A stretch of DNA of 9,432 nt from Alcaligenaceae bacterium (GTDB lineage: Bacteria > Pseudomonadota > Gammaproteobacteria > Burkholderiales > Burkholderiaceae): the NCBI GenBank assembly GCA_947372575.1, contig CANBUF010000047.1, positions 1-9,432 on the forward strand, given 5' to 3'. The position numbers and the translations under genes are program-made. Position 1 is the stretch's first letter. Each line of letters starts with the position of its first letter. This document shows positions 1 to 7,218 of the stretch, piece after piece. The notes under the pieces were generated by a model, which had not been told where the DNA came from, ran no database searches, and saw nothing but the letters and a program-made list of their open reading frames with translations.

Positions 1-2358
1 TTGAATCCGCACAACGGTCGCATGATTGTGATCGAGATGAATCCGCGCGTTTCCCGTTCATCGGCCCTGGCTTCAAAGGCCACAGGTTTTCCGATCGCCA
101 AGGTTGCCGCGCGTCTGGCAGTGGGCTATACGCTTGACGAGCTCAAGAACGAAATCACCGGTGGCGCCACCCCGGCATCGTTTGAGCCGACGATTGATTA
201 CGTGGTCACTAAAGTCCCGCGTTTCGCGTTCGAAAAATTCCCGACTGCCGATGCGCGTCTCACCACGCAGATGAAGTCTGTTGGCGAAGTCATGGCGATT
301 GGCCGCACCTTCCAGGAGTCTTTCCAGAAAGCACTGCGCGGCCTGGAAGTCGGCGTCGATGGTCTGAATCAGAAAACGACCGATCGCGAAAAAATTCAGA
401 TCGAACTGGGCGAACCTGGTCCTGAGCGCATCTGGTATGTGGGCGATGCGTTTGCGCAGGGCTTCACGCTCGATGAAGTCCACCAGCTGACAAAGATTGA
501 TCCCTGGTTCCTCTCGCAGATCAAGGAAATCGTCGATATCGAGCTCGCGCTTGAACAGCGTACGTTAGGCGATCTCGACGCGCACACCGTTTTACAGTTA
601 AAGCGTCGCGGCTTCTCTGATCGTCGCCTGGCTTTCCTGCTCGATACCGTTGAAGCTGAGGTTCGCAAGTTACGTCACCAGTTCAATGTCCGACCCGTCT
701 ACAAACGCGTTGACACCTGCGCGGCTGAATTTGCGACCAACACTGCCTATCTTTATTCGACCTACGAGCAAGAGTGCGAATCCAAGCCGACCGATCGTAA
801 AAAGATCATCGTGCTCGGCGGCGGTCCCAACCGTATCGGTCAGGGTATTGAGTTTGATTATTGCTGCGTACACGCCGCACTCGCCTTGCGCGAAGATGGT
901 TACGAAACCATCATGATCAACTGCAATCCAGAGACCGTATCAACTGACTACGACACCTCGGATCGTTTGTATTTTGAACCGCTGACCCTCGAAGATGTCC
1001 TCGAAATCGTCCATATCGAAAAACCGGTTGGCATGATTGTTCAGTATGGTGGACAGACTCCGCTAAAACTCGCGCGTGCCCTGGAGGCAAACGGCGTGCC
1101 AATTATCGGCACAAGTCCTGAGTCCATCGACGTTGCCGAAGACCGCGAACGTTTCCAGAAATTGTTGACCAAGCTTAATCTGCGTCAGCCGCCTAACCGT
1201 ACTGCGCGAACAGAAAGCGAGGCACTGGCGCATGCCCAGGAAATCGGCTACCCCCTGGTTGTTCGTCCAAGCTACGTGCTGGGTGGACGTGCCATGGAAA
1301 TCGTGCACGAACAAAACGATCTCGAGCGCTATATGCGCGAGGCCGTTAAGGTCAGTAACGATTCGCCTGTTTTGCTGGATCACTTCCTCAATAATGCAAT
1401 TGAAATCGATGTCGATTGCCTGTGCGATGGCCAGGAAGTCTTTATCGGCGGCGTGATGGAACACATCGAGCAGGCGGGTGTGCACTCGGGCGACTCAGCC
1501 TGCAGTTTGCCTCCCTACTCACTGTCGCAGGAGATGACGGCCGAAATCAAACGTCAAACGGCACTGATGGCACGTGCCTTGAATGTTAAGGGCCTGATGA
1601 ACGTACAGTTCGCCGTTCAAAATGGCGATGTCTATGTGCTTGAGGTCAATCCTCGTGCTTCGCGGACCGTGCCGTTTGTTTCCAAGGCAACAGGGTTGCA
1701 GCTGGCCAAGATCGCTGCGCGTGCGATGGCTGGGCAGTCGCTAGCCTCGCAGGGCGTGACCAAAGAAGTCGTGCCGCATTATTTTTCTGTCAAAGAAGCC
1801 GTGTTCCCTTTTGTGAAGTTTCCTGGTGTCGATACGATTCTCGGCCCTGAAATGAAATCGACGGGTGAAGTCATGGGCGTGGGCGTCACGTTTGCCGAAG
1901 CCTTTGTTAAGTCGCAAATGGCTGCGAGCGTGAATCTGCCTGAGTCGGGTACTGCGTTTATTAGTGTGCGCAATCAGGATAAACCCAAGGCCGTCGAAGT
2001 CGCGCGTGGCTTGCATGCGCTCGGATTCAAAGTGGTTGCGACACGTGGGACCGCAGCGGCGATTGAGCAGGCTGGTATTCCAGTGACCATCGTCAATAAA
2101 GTCGCTGAAGGGCGGCCACACATTGTCGATATGCTTAAAAACGGCGAGGTCTCGCTGGTGATTAATACCGTTGAAGAACGTCGCAATGCGATCACCGATT
2201 CGCGTGCGATTCGCACCCAGGCGCTTGCCGCACGGGTGACCTATTACACGACGATCGCTGGTGCATGGGCCGCCGTTGAAGGCATGCAGTACTTGAGAGA
2301 AGGCCTGGGCATTAAGGTCTATTCGCTGCAGGATCTGCACCAGTCCCTCAAGCACTAA
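1..2358 (+). CDS. carB: Carbamoyl-phosphate synthase large subunit, 5'-truncated by window edge
   Basis: Large subunit of carbamoyl-phosphate synthase. It makes carbamoyl phosphate from bicarbonate, ATP and glutamine-derived ammonia for arginine and pyrimidine synthesis, working with CarA in the cytoplasm. 785 residues are visible. The first ones match E. coli CarB near residue 288, so about 287 residues lie upstream and the TTG at base 1 is not a start. Visible parts: end of the carboxyphosphate domain (1 to ~115) with metal ligands E12 and N14 in [11 protein letters not shown]; oligomerisation domain (~116-261); carbamoyl-phosphate ATP-grasp domain (~262-642) opening with [17 protein letters not shown] and carrying Q536, E548 and N550, equivalent to E. 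coli Q829, E841, N843; and the C-terminal MGS-like allosteric domain with [10 protein letters not shown] (K700, equivalent to K993, the UMP/IMP site). All catalytic landmarks are intact. The stop is 13 bp before the CoA-transferase start. Identification is very secure. Confidence 0.98.
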   Translation: MNPHNGRMIVIEMNPRVSRSSALASKATGFPIAKVAARLAVGYTLDELKNEITGGATPASFEPTIDYVVTKVPRFAFEKFPTADARLTTQMKSVGEVMAIGRTFQESFQKALRGLEVGVDGLNQKTTDREKIQIELGEPGPERIWYVGDAFAQGFTLDEVHQLTKIDPWFLSQIKEIVDIELALEQRTLGDLDAHTVLQLKRRGFSDRRLAFLLDTVEAEVRKLRHQFNVRPVYKRVDTCAAEFATNTAYLYSTYEQECESKPTDRKKIIVLGGGPNRIGQGIEFDYCCVHAALALREDGYETIMINCNPETVSTDYDTSDRLYFEPLTLEDVLEIVHIEKPVGMIVQYGGQTPLKLARALEANGVPIIGTSPESIDVAEDRERFQKLLTKLNLRQPPNRTARTESEALAHAQEIGYPLVVRPSYVLGGRAMEIVHEQNDLERYMREAVKVSNDSPVLLDHFLNNAIEIDVDCLCDGQEVFIGGVMEHIEQAGVHSGDSACSLPPYSLSQEMTAEIKRQTALMARALNVKGLMNVQFAVQNGDVYVLEVNPRASRTVPFVSKATGLQLAKIAARAMAGQSLASQGVTKEVVPHYFSVKEAVFPFVKFPGVDTILGPEMKSTGEVMGVGVTFAEAFVKSQMAASVNLPESGTAFISVRNQDKPKAVEVARGLHALGFKVVATRGTAAAIEQAGIPVTIVNKVAEGRPHIVDMLKNGEVSLVINTVEERRNAITDSRAIRTQALAARVTYYTTIAGAWAAVEGMQYLREGLGIKVYSLQDLHQSLKH

Positions 2359-2371
2359 AGGACAACGGAGC

Positions 2372-3544
2372 ATGGATTGCCTTCCATACTCCGGCCTGCG
2401 TGTCCTGGATATCAGTCAGGGCATCGCAGGCCCTTATTGCGCGCATATTTTGTGGCAGCAGGGTGCGGAGGTCATTAAGGTCGAACCCCCTGCGGGTGAC
2501 TGGATACGTTTTGTCGGCGTCACGCGCGGCGAACATAGTGCCTTATCGATTCAATTCAATGCAGGCAAGAAAGGGCTGGCGCTTGATGCGCGTACCGCAG
2601 AGGGCAGAGCCGTCTTGCATGCACTGGCCTTGCAGGCCGATGTTGTCATTCAGAATTTTCGTCCGGGTGCAGCCGAACGCATGGGTGTTGGCTGGGCCAA
2701 TCTGTCTGCTATTAAACCGGATCTCGTTTACGTGTCGATCAGCGGCTACGGTCCGGATGGGCCGTATGCCGATTCACCGGCAACAGACTCTGTCATGCAG
2801 GCTGATAGCGGTCTGATGTTTTCAAACCAGGATGAGCAGGGCACGCCGCGTCGTATTGGCTTGCTTGCCGCTGACGTGCTGACGGGGTTGTATGCCTCTC
2901 AGGGGGCTGCAACGGCCTTGTATCAGCGCCTGGCGCGCAAGCAGGGTACTCATGTAGAGGTGAGCCTGTTCGAGGCGTGTGCGGCGTTTCAGGGCGCTTG
3001 TTTCATTGAGCAGGCGATCGCTGGGCAACGCCCCTTAGGTGCGGTCAGTGCCCCGAATGCTGTCTTCGCGACTGCGGATGGAAAAATCTCCATCGTTGTT
3101 CTCAATGATGAGCAGTTTGGTCGTTTATGCAAGGCGATTCAACGTCCCGACTGGATTGTCGATCCCCGTTTTCTGAGTAACCCCTTGCGTTATGCGAATC
3201 GTGAGGCGCTGTACGACGTTCTGAATGGGCTGGTGCGCGCTCACCCGTGCGCATACTGGACGCAGCTTCTCAAGCAGCACGATATTCTGCATGCGCCTGT
3301 TCGTAATTACAACGAGGTCCTGGCGCATCCTCAGGCTGTGCATCTCGAAATGGCCCAGCAGCTCGAACAGGCTGGCGTCGGGAGCCTGCCTTACATTGGT
3401 TTGCCCACGCACCCGCATCACCGTCAGGTGAGTGCTGCACCACGCATTGGCGAGCACTCGATAGCTATCCTGCAGGGTGCCGGCATCGACACACAGCGCA
3501 TCGATCAGTTGGTCGCGGCAGGTGTGGTCGCCCAGTCGCGGTAA
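2372..3544 (+). CDS. CaiB/BaiF (family III) CoA-transferase
   Basis: 390 residues, normal length for family III CoA-transferases, cytoplasmic enzymes that move CoA between an acyl-CoA and a free carboxylic acid. Seen: the N-terminal Rossmann-type start LRVLDISQGIAGPYCAHIL (Q16 at the usual CoA-contacting position), QGAEVIKVEPPAGD (30-43), ADVVIQNFRPGAAERMG, the loop SGYGPDGPYADSPATD, and GTPRRIGLLAADVLTG. In the last, D168 aligns with the catalytic aspartate of formyl-CoA transferase (Asp169) that forms the glutamyl/aspartyl anhydride intermediate. The C-terminal part has the family signature DPRF..N..R..NR. Start chosen at the ATG at 2372: AAAGGA at 2357-2362, overlapping the carB stop, sits 9 nt upstream, so read-through from carB is likely. 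The substrate cannot be told from sequence. The neighbouring Bug protein and dehydrogenase suggest an organic acid pathway (inference). No terminator follows it. Confidence 0.93.
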   Translation: MDCLPYSGLRVLDISQGIAGPYCAHILWQQGAEVIKVEPPAGDWIRFVGVTRGEHSALSIQFNAGKKGLALDARTAEGRAVLHALALQADVVIQNFRPGAAERMGVGWANLSAIKPDLVYVSISGYGPDGPYADSPATDSVMQADSGLMFSNQDEQGTPRRIGLLAADVLTGLYASQGAATALYQRLARKQGTHVEVSLFEACAAFQGACFIEQAIAGQRPLGAVSAPNAVFATADGKISIVVLNDEQFGRLCKAIQRPDWIVDPRFLSNPLRYANREALYDVLNGLVRAHPCAYWTQLLKQHDILHAPVRNYNEVLAHPQAVHLEMAQQLEQAGVGSLPYIGLPTHPHHRQVSAAPRIGEHSIAILQGAGIDTQRIDQLVAAGVVAQSR

Positions 3545-3564
3545 ATTTGCCGCTGGCTCGCAAC

Positions 3565-3578
3565 TGCGATTCATCGCA
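3565..3578. promoter_or_regulatory. Short inverted repeat after the CoA-transferase gene
   Basis: TGCGAT-TC-ATCGCA is a perfect 6-bp inverted repeat with a 2-bp centre, 20 bp after the CoA-transferase stop. It has no T-tract, so it is not a terminator. It could be an operator for the downstream Bug gene, but it is far from the proposed start site and could be chance. Confidence 0.25.
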
Positions 3579-3594
3579 ATCAGATACATTGCAG

Positions 3595-3702
3595 GTATGA
3601 GGAAACCTTGCCGTTTCAGGAAAGATTCAAGTTTCAAGAAATCATCAAGTTTCAGGAAATCAGCCATTTTTAGGAAATGATCCAGTTTCAGAAATTTTTC
3701 CA
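3595..3702. repeat. Degenerate 18-bp tandem repeat, five clear copies plus one weak
   Basis: Five head-to-tail 18-bp units occupy 3613-3630, 3631-3648, 3649-3666, 3667-3684 and 3685-3702, without gaps. Consensus is about GTTTCAGGAAATSATCMA. The most constant block is TTTCAGGAAA, and copies differ by roughly 2-6 bases. A weaker sixth copy (11 of 18 matches to the first unit) precedes them at 3595-3612. The array fills most of the 187-bp gap between the CoA-transferase and Bug genes, and is more A+T-rich than the genes around it. Because 18 is a multiple of three, it reads as a hexapeptide repeat in several frames. It is not a CRISPR array: there are no unique spacers. Role unknown; candidates are a minisatellite, a cluster of protein-binding sites, or a relic of a coding repeat. 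Confidence 0.9.
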
Positions 3703-3713
3703 GGCCTTATAAA
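3685..3713 (+). promoter_or_regulatory. Possible promoter of the Bug/SDR pair
   Basis: TATAAA at 3708-3713 is a good -10 hexamer. With a 17-bp spacer the -35 would be GTTTCA at 3685-3690, only 3 of 6 to consensus, and it lies in the last 18-bp repeat unit. Transcription would start near 3720, giving a very short leader of about 12 nt that begins at the Shine-Dalgarno sequence. Prediction by eye only. Confidence 0.3.
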
Positions 3714-3719
3714 AATAAC

Positions 3720-3725
3720 AGGAGA
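3720..3725 (+). promoter_or_regulatory. Ribosome binding site fixing the GTG start of the Bug gene
   Basis: AGGAGA lies 6 nt before the GTG at 3732 and is the only strong Shine-Dalgarno sequence here. It supports the GTG over the in-frame ATG at 3771 (residue 14), which has no such site. Confidence 0.75.
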
Positions 3726-3731
3726 CAAAAA

Positions 3732-4745
3732 GTGAAACATCGTCAATTGCGCTCACTCATCGGTAGATTTATGCGTGCAGGCACATTGTCTGCACTCGCA
3801 ATCGCGCTGTTGAGTTTTCCCCTCAGTCCTGCCTTCGCACAAGCCGCCGCCTATCCCAGCAAACAGATCAGGATGGTGATTCCCTATCCTCCTGGCGGAC
3901 CGACTGATCTGACTGCCCGTGTCGTGGCAGCTGAAATGAGTGCGACGCTTGGGCAAACGGTCGTAGCGGACAATCGACCCGGGGCCAGCGGGATGATCGG
4001 AGCAGAAATGGTCGCCCGTGCGGAACCTGATGGTTATACGATCCTGGCCAATGCCTCCCTGCATGTGATCAATCCATTTTTCTATCCTGAGATGCGGTTC
4101 GATGCGCTGAAAGATTTCGTACCCATCACCCAGCTTGCGGCCGTTCCCCTTGTTCTTGTTGTACCGGTGACGCTGCCAGTACATACGGTTAAGGAGTTGG
4201 TTGAATACGGCCGTGCCAATCCGGGTAAATTGAATTTCGGTTCTTCTGGTAATGCCTCCGCACAGCAATTGGCAGGAGAGTCCTTCAAAATTGCCGCTGG
4301 CATTGAAATGCAGCATGTGCCCTACAAAGGTAGCTCGCCCGCCTTGGCAGACCTGGTCGGCGGTCAGATTCAACTGATGTTTGATTCGATGCCTTCGGCG
4401 ATGCCTTTTATCAAGTCCGGTAAATTGCGGGCGATCGCTGTGACCACCGAAAAGCGTGCACAAGCCTTGCCCGAGCTGCCAACGATTGCAGAGTCTGGGT
4501 ACCCGGGTTTTGATATCGCGACGTGGTATGGCTACTGGGCTCCAAAAGGTACACCGCCTGCGATCGTGGCCAAGTTGTCCGAGGCAGCCGCGCAAGCATT
4601 AAAAAAGCAGAACGTCATTGAGCAATATGCTGGCATGGGCGCAGAGCCTGTCGGTTCAACCCCAGCCGAGTTTAAAAAATATAACGAAACCGAAACCGTC
4701 AAGTGGGAAGCCATCGTGCGCCAGTCTGGCGCCAAGGCGAACTGA
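3732..4745 (+). CDS. Bug/TctC-family tripartite tricarboxylate transporter solute-binding protein
   Basis: 337 residues, typical for Bug (Bordetella uptake gene) proteins, periplasmic substrate receptors of tripartite tricarboxylate transporters that bind small carboxylates or related solutes. Seen: an N-terminal signal peptide with a basic n-region (MKHRQLRSLIGRFMR), a hydrophobic core (AGTLSALAIALLSFPL) and a likely cleavage after AFA (residue 36). The mature protein follows with the family hallmarks YPSKQIRMVIPYPPGGPTD, VVADNRPGASGMIGAE, PDGYTIL, GKLNFGSSG, HVPYKGSSPALADLVGGQI, SGKLRAIAVTT and ELPTIAESGYPGFD. Start is GTG, set by AGGAGA upstream. The stop overlaps the next ATG, so it is co-transcribed with the dehydrogenase. 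No TctA/TctB membrane genes are adjacent, making it an orphan receptor as is common in Bordetella relatives. The ligand is unknown. The 280-residue frame on the opposite strand (3753-4595) is a shadow. Confidence 0.93.
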   Translation: MKHRQLRSLIGRFMRAGTLSALAIALLSFPLSPAFAQAAAYPSKQIRMVIPYPPGGPTDLTARVVAAEMSATLGQTVVADNRPGASGMIGAEMVARAEPDGYTILANASLHVINPFFYPEMRFDALKDFVPITQLAAVPLVLVVPVTLPVHTVKELVEYGRANPGKLNFGSSGNASAQQLAGESFKIAAGIEMQHVPYKGSSPALADLVGGQIQLMFDSMPSAMPFIKSGKLRAIAVTTEKRAQALPELPTIAESGYPGFDIATWYGYWAPKGTPPAIVAKLSEAAAQALKKQNVIEQYAGMGAEPVGSTPAEFKKYNETETVKWEAIVRQSGAKAN

Positions 4746-5512
4746 TGAGCGTTTTTATTACCGGTGCGAGCAGTGGGCTGGGCGCAGCCCTTGCCAGGCA
4801 CTATGCCGAGGCGGGCCATACCCTTGGTCTGGTCGCGCGTCGTGCGGATCGCCTGCAGGCTCTCGCTGCGAGTTTGCCAGGCCAGCATCACGTGTATGTG
4901 GTTGACGTGTGTGACCGGCAGGCGCTCCACGCTGCCGCGCGTGATTTTATTGAGCAGGTCATGCAGGTTGACATCGTGGTTGCCTGTGCAGGTATCAGTG
5001 CCGGAACCTTGACCGAAGAGCTCGACGATTTTGGTGTATTCAACTCTATTTTTCAGACTAACGTGATGTCAACCGTCTCGAGCTTCGAGCCCTTTATCCA
5101 CGGGATGATCGCGCGTCGCGCAGGCGCCCTGGTCGGGATTGCCAGCGTCGCAGGGGTGAGGGGATTGCCTGGCGCAGGGGCCTATAGCGCCTCCAAAGCG
5201 GCGGTTGCAGCCTATTGTGAAAGTCTGCGTCTCGAACTTAAGCCTCAGGGCGTGGCGGTTGTGACAATCGCTCCAGGCTATGTTCGAACCGAAATGACGG
5301 CGCACAACCCCTATGCGATGCCCTTTTTAATGGATGCGGATGTCTTTGCCGCGCGGGCTGCGCGGGCAATTGCCCGTCAACGTTCGTACTGCGTGATTCC
5401 CTGGCAAATGGGCATTGTCGCCAAGCTGATGCGTGTCTTGCCTGACTGGCTGTACGACCGGCTGGCGGTGAATGCGCCACGTAAGCCGAGAAAGAATGCC
5501 CCGCATACATAA
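4745..5512 (+). CDS. Short-chain dehydrogenase/reductase (classical SDR)
   Basis: 255 residues, a cytoplasmic NAD(P)-dependent oxidoreductase of the classical SDR family. Seen: the cofactor motif TGASSGLG at residues 6-13, ACAG at 80-83 (in place of the usual NNAG), N106, S134, and the catalytic pair Y147 and K151 in YSASK, with normal S-Y-K spacing. R32 and R33 after the second strand suggest a preference for NADP(H) (inference). The segment APGYVRTEMT is the usual loop after the active site. Start chosen at the ATG at 4745, which overlaps the Bug stop (TGATG) and has AAGG 7 nt upstream. An upstream in-frame ATG at 4703 would only add 14 residues inside the Bug gene and would place residues before the Rossmann strand. 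Substrate unknown; translational coupling to the Bug gene suggests it may act on the imported compound. Converges with the phosphatase gene. Confidence 0.92.
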   Translation: MSVFITGASSGLGAALARHYAEAGHTLGLVARRADRLQALAASLPGQHHVYVVDVCDRQALHAAARDFIEQVMQVDIVVACAGISAGTLTEELDDFGVFNSIFQTNVMSTVSSFEPFIHGMIARRAGALVGIASVAGVRGLPGAGAYSASKAAVAAYCESLRLELKPQGVAVVTIAPGYVRTEMTAHNPYAMPFLMDADVFAARAARAIARQRSYCVIPWQMGIVAKLMRVLPDWLYDRLAVNAPRKPRKNAPHT

Positions 5513-5537
5513 CTCTGACTGAGGCCGTCGCGCTTGA

Positions 5538-5640
5538 GGGCGCCACGATGACATCCTGATTCTCTTTTGGGCGTGACCTGAGTCTGACTAGGGCGTGACC
5601 TCATCCCGAGTCAGTTTAGGGCGTGACATCATCCTGAGAG
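5538..5640 (-). repeat. Degenerate repeats of the phosphatase 3' end
   Basis: GGGCGTGAC recurs (plus strand) at 5569-5577, 5591-5599 and 5619-5627, with a degenerate fourth copy starting GGGCGCCAC at 5538. On the minus strand the copy inside the phosphatase gene reads CTCAGGATGATGTCACGCCC (encoding the tail S-Q-D-D-V-T-P). The next copy, CTCGGGATGAGGTCACGCCC, matches 18 of 20 bases. The third copy equals the second less a 6-bp block. Both the gene copy and the second copy are followed by TA(A/G). The copies are 22-31 bp apart and not in a common reading frame, so this is not a peptide repeat. It fills the gap between two converging genes. I see no convincing terminator hairpin in it. Confidence 0.75.
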
Positions 5641-6263
5641 ACTCGTTCCAAGTGACTGACATCACCCCAGTCGATGATTTTCCAGCCATCAGCAGAGACT
5701 TCGATCCGGTTCAGGCTGGCATTATGCAAAGGTGCCTCGCGGTTCGCTTGCAAGCTGACCTGGCTGGCGTGTCGCCAGATAATATCCATGGCGCCGCCAT
5801 GACTCACCACCATGACGCGTTGTCCGCGGTGCCTGGCAGCAATTGTATCGATGGCCTGCACGACACGACGATGAAAAGTCCCAAGCGATTCTCCCTCTGG
5901 TAGTTCTGCTTCGGGATCTCTGCTTTGCCAGATTTTTGTGGCTTCGGGCTGATGCTCCGCCATCGTATGAAAGATCAAGCCTTGCAAGACTCCGAAATGA
6001 CGTTCCCGCACGCCGGTTTCGATTTCAGGTGTGAGGCCAATCGATGTCCCAATGATGCTGGCAGTCTGGTGCGCACGCTTGAGATCGCTGGTGTAGAGCG
6101 CGTCAATCGGTTGTGTTGCCTGCAGGTTGCAGGCAAGGTGCTGACCCAGGGCCTGTGCCTGACTGATGCCGTTTTCGTTGAGCTCGGTATCGACCCAGCC
6201 CTGCACGCGGCGCACCGTGTTCCAGGGCGTTTCGCCATGCCGTACTACCCAGATTTCAGTCAT
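5616..6263 (-). CDS. Histidine phosphatase family protein (GpmB/CobC-like)
   Basis: 215 residues, branch 1 of the histidine phosphatase superfamily, cytoplasmic enzymes that dephosphorylate via a phosphohistidine. Seen: the RHGE motif at 8-11 with nucleophile H9, in VVRHGETPWN; the second arginine R63 in TSDLKRAHQTA; the acid/base E87 in RERHFGVLQG; and the second histidine H155 in VVSHGGAMD. All four catalytic positions are present. Length and motifs fit the GpmB / alpha-ribazole phosphatase group, often annotated as phosphoglycerate mutase-like. The lack of cobalamin genes nearby gives no support for CobC, and true mutase activity cannot be assumed. The start is 21 bp after the fpr stop, so it is the second gene of an fpr operon. 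The Shine-Dalgarno is weak (ACGGAC about 8 nt upstream). Its final codons belong to a repeat that continues past the stop. Confidence 0.92.
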   Translation of the reverse strand: MTEIWVVRHGETPWNTVRRVQGWVDTELNENGISQAQALGQHLACNLQATQPIDALYTSDLKRAHQTASIIGTSIGLTPEIETGVRERHFGVLQGLIFHTMAEHQPEATKIWQSRDPEAELPEGESLGTFHRRVVQAIDTIAARHRGQRVMVVSHGGAMDIIWRHASQVSLQANREAPLHNASLNRIEVSADGWKIIDWGDVSHLERVSQDDVTP

Positions 6264-6284
6264 CCTGTGCGTCCGTTGAACTGA

Positions 6285-7058
6285 TTATTGTTCTGCAAAA
6301 GCGCGCTCGATGACAAAGTCACCGGGCTTTGAGGTATTGCCTTCGTTAAAGCCACGTGTTTCGAGCAAGCCCTTCAAATCGCGCAGCATGCCAGGGCTGC
6401 CGCAAATCATGATGCGATCCTGTTCGCGGTCCAGTGGCGGTACGCCCAGGTCGGTGAATAGCTTGCCATTTTCGATCAGCGCGGTGATACGTCCCGTATG
6501 CTTGTAGGGCTCACGTGTCACGGTTGGGTAATAACGCAACTGCTTGGTGACCATCTCGCCTAGAAATTCGTGCTTGGGCAACTCTTGTGTGAGGTAGTCG
6601 TGATAGGCGAGTTCGGCGATTTCTCGCACACCATGCACCAGGATGACTTCTTCGAATTTTTCGTAGGTTTCCGGGTCGCGGATCACGCTCAGGAAAGGCG
6701 CCAGGCCGGTACCTGAAGAAAACATGTAAAGGCGTTTGCCAGGCAGCAGGTAATCGATGAGCAGCGTGCCTGTTGGTTTGCGCCCTACGACGATACTGTC
6801 ACCCACCTGGATGTGCTGCAGCCTGGAGGTGAGCGGACCATCCTCGACTTTGATACTTAAAAATTCAAGATGTTCTTCGTAATTGGCGCTTGCAATACTA
6901 TAGGCGCGCAGTAAAGGTTTATTGTTAACCCGCAAGCCGATCATGGTGAAGTGCCCATTGCTAAAGCGTAGCGCAGGATCGCGTGTTGTGGTGAAACTGA
7001 ACAGACGATCGGTCCAGTGGTGAACGCTTAATACGCGCTCTTCGAGGAATGCACTCAT
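6285..7058 (-). CDS. fpr: Ferredoxin/flavodoxin-NADP+ reductase
   Basis: 257 residues, a cytoplasmic FAD enzyme that passes electrons between NADP(H) and ferredoxin or flavodoxin, feeding Fe-S, redox-stress and biosynthetic pathways. Seen: FAD-binding RAYSIAS at 51-57, the following SIKVEDGPLTSRLQ segment, the NADP(H)-binding GTGLAPF at 116-122, HGVR at 142-145, CGSPGM at 219-224, and the C-terminal ERAFAEQ, which resembles the ERAFVEK tail of the Azotobacter-type bacterial reductases. The N-terminus (ERVLSVHHWTDRLFSF) aligns with that family from its start, supporting the ATG at 7058. No clear Shine-Dalgarno precedes this ATG. First gene of a probable operon with the phosphatase. It diverges from greA across 465 bp with palindromes that may bind a regulator; a TACAAT (minus strand, 7157-7162) is a possible -10 without a good -35. 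Confidence 0.95.
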   Translation of the reverse strand: MSAFLEERVLSVHHWTDRLFSFTTTRDPALRFSNGHFTMIGLRVNNKPLLRAYSIASANYEEHLEFLSIKVEDGPLTSRLQHIQVGDSIVVGRKPTGTLLIDYLLPGKRLYMFSSGTGLAPFLSVIRDPETYEKFEEVILVHGVREIAELAYHDYLTQELPKHEFLGEMVTKQLRYYPTVTREPYKHTGRITALIENGKLFTDLGVPPLDREQDRIMICGSPGMLRDLKGLLETRGFNEGNTSKPGDFVIERAFAEQ

Positions 7059-7181
7059 GATTAGGCTACTTTTGATTGTGAATGGCTGAAATCAGGGGCT
7101 GTCTTGCGTGCCCGCTGCGATGAAGCAGTGATTTCACCCGTTACTGGTAAGTATTGATTGTAATTAAATTGGCAGGTTCGT

Positions 7182-7193
7182 CGCGCATGCGCG
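7182..7193. promoter_or_regulatory. 12-bp perfect palindrome upstream of fpr
   Basis: CGCGCATGCGCG is self-complementary. It would overlap the -35 region of the possible fpr promoter whose -10 is at 7157-7162, so it could be an operator. Chance occurrence is possible in G+C-rich DNA. Confidence 0.3.
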
Positions 7194-7200
7194 GCTAGAA

Positions 7201-7218
7201 TTGTAGTGAATACTACAA
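7201..7218. promoter_or_regulatory. 18-bp inverted repeat, probable regulator binding site
   Basis: TTGTAGT-GAAT-ACTACAA has perfect 7-bp arms and a 4-bp centre, with no T-tract, so it looks like a dimeric regulator site and not a terminator. It lies about 143 bp upstream of the fpr start and about 40 bp before the possible fpr -10, a fitting place for an activator. The GT...AC arms are reminiscent of GntR-type operators; it does not have the exact T-N11-A form of LysR-type boxes. Regulator identity unknown. Confidence 0.45.

Noticed and set aside
1..3. TTG as the start codon of carB
   Set aside because: The residues match the interior of CarB near position 288; the gene begins upstream of the window.
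1741..2373. 210-codon frame antisense to the end of carB
   Set aside because: The plus frame is unambiguously the CarB allosteric region; the antisense frame is a shadow.
3595..3702. CRISPR-like array
   Set aside because: Units are adjacent and degenerate with no unique spacers and no cas genes; it is a simple tandem repeat.
3753..4595. 280-codon frame antisense to the Bug gene
   Set aside because: The plus strand encodes a clear signal peptide and full Bug family motifs; the antisense product has no recognisable features.
4703..4744. 14-codon upstream extension of the SDR
   Set aside because: It overlaps the Bug coding end; the ATG at 4745 gives the normal short N-terminus before TGASSGLG and has AAGG at good spacing.
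5513..5615. Terminator between the converging SDR and phosphatase genes
   Set aside because: Only weak and interrupted pairings are seen, with no hairpin followed by a T-run; the repeats are direct, not inverted.
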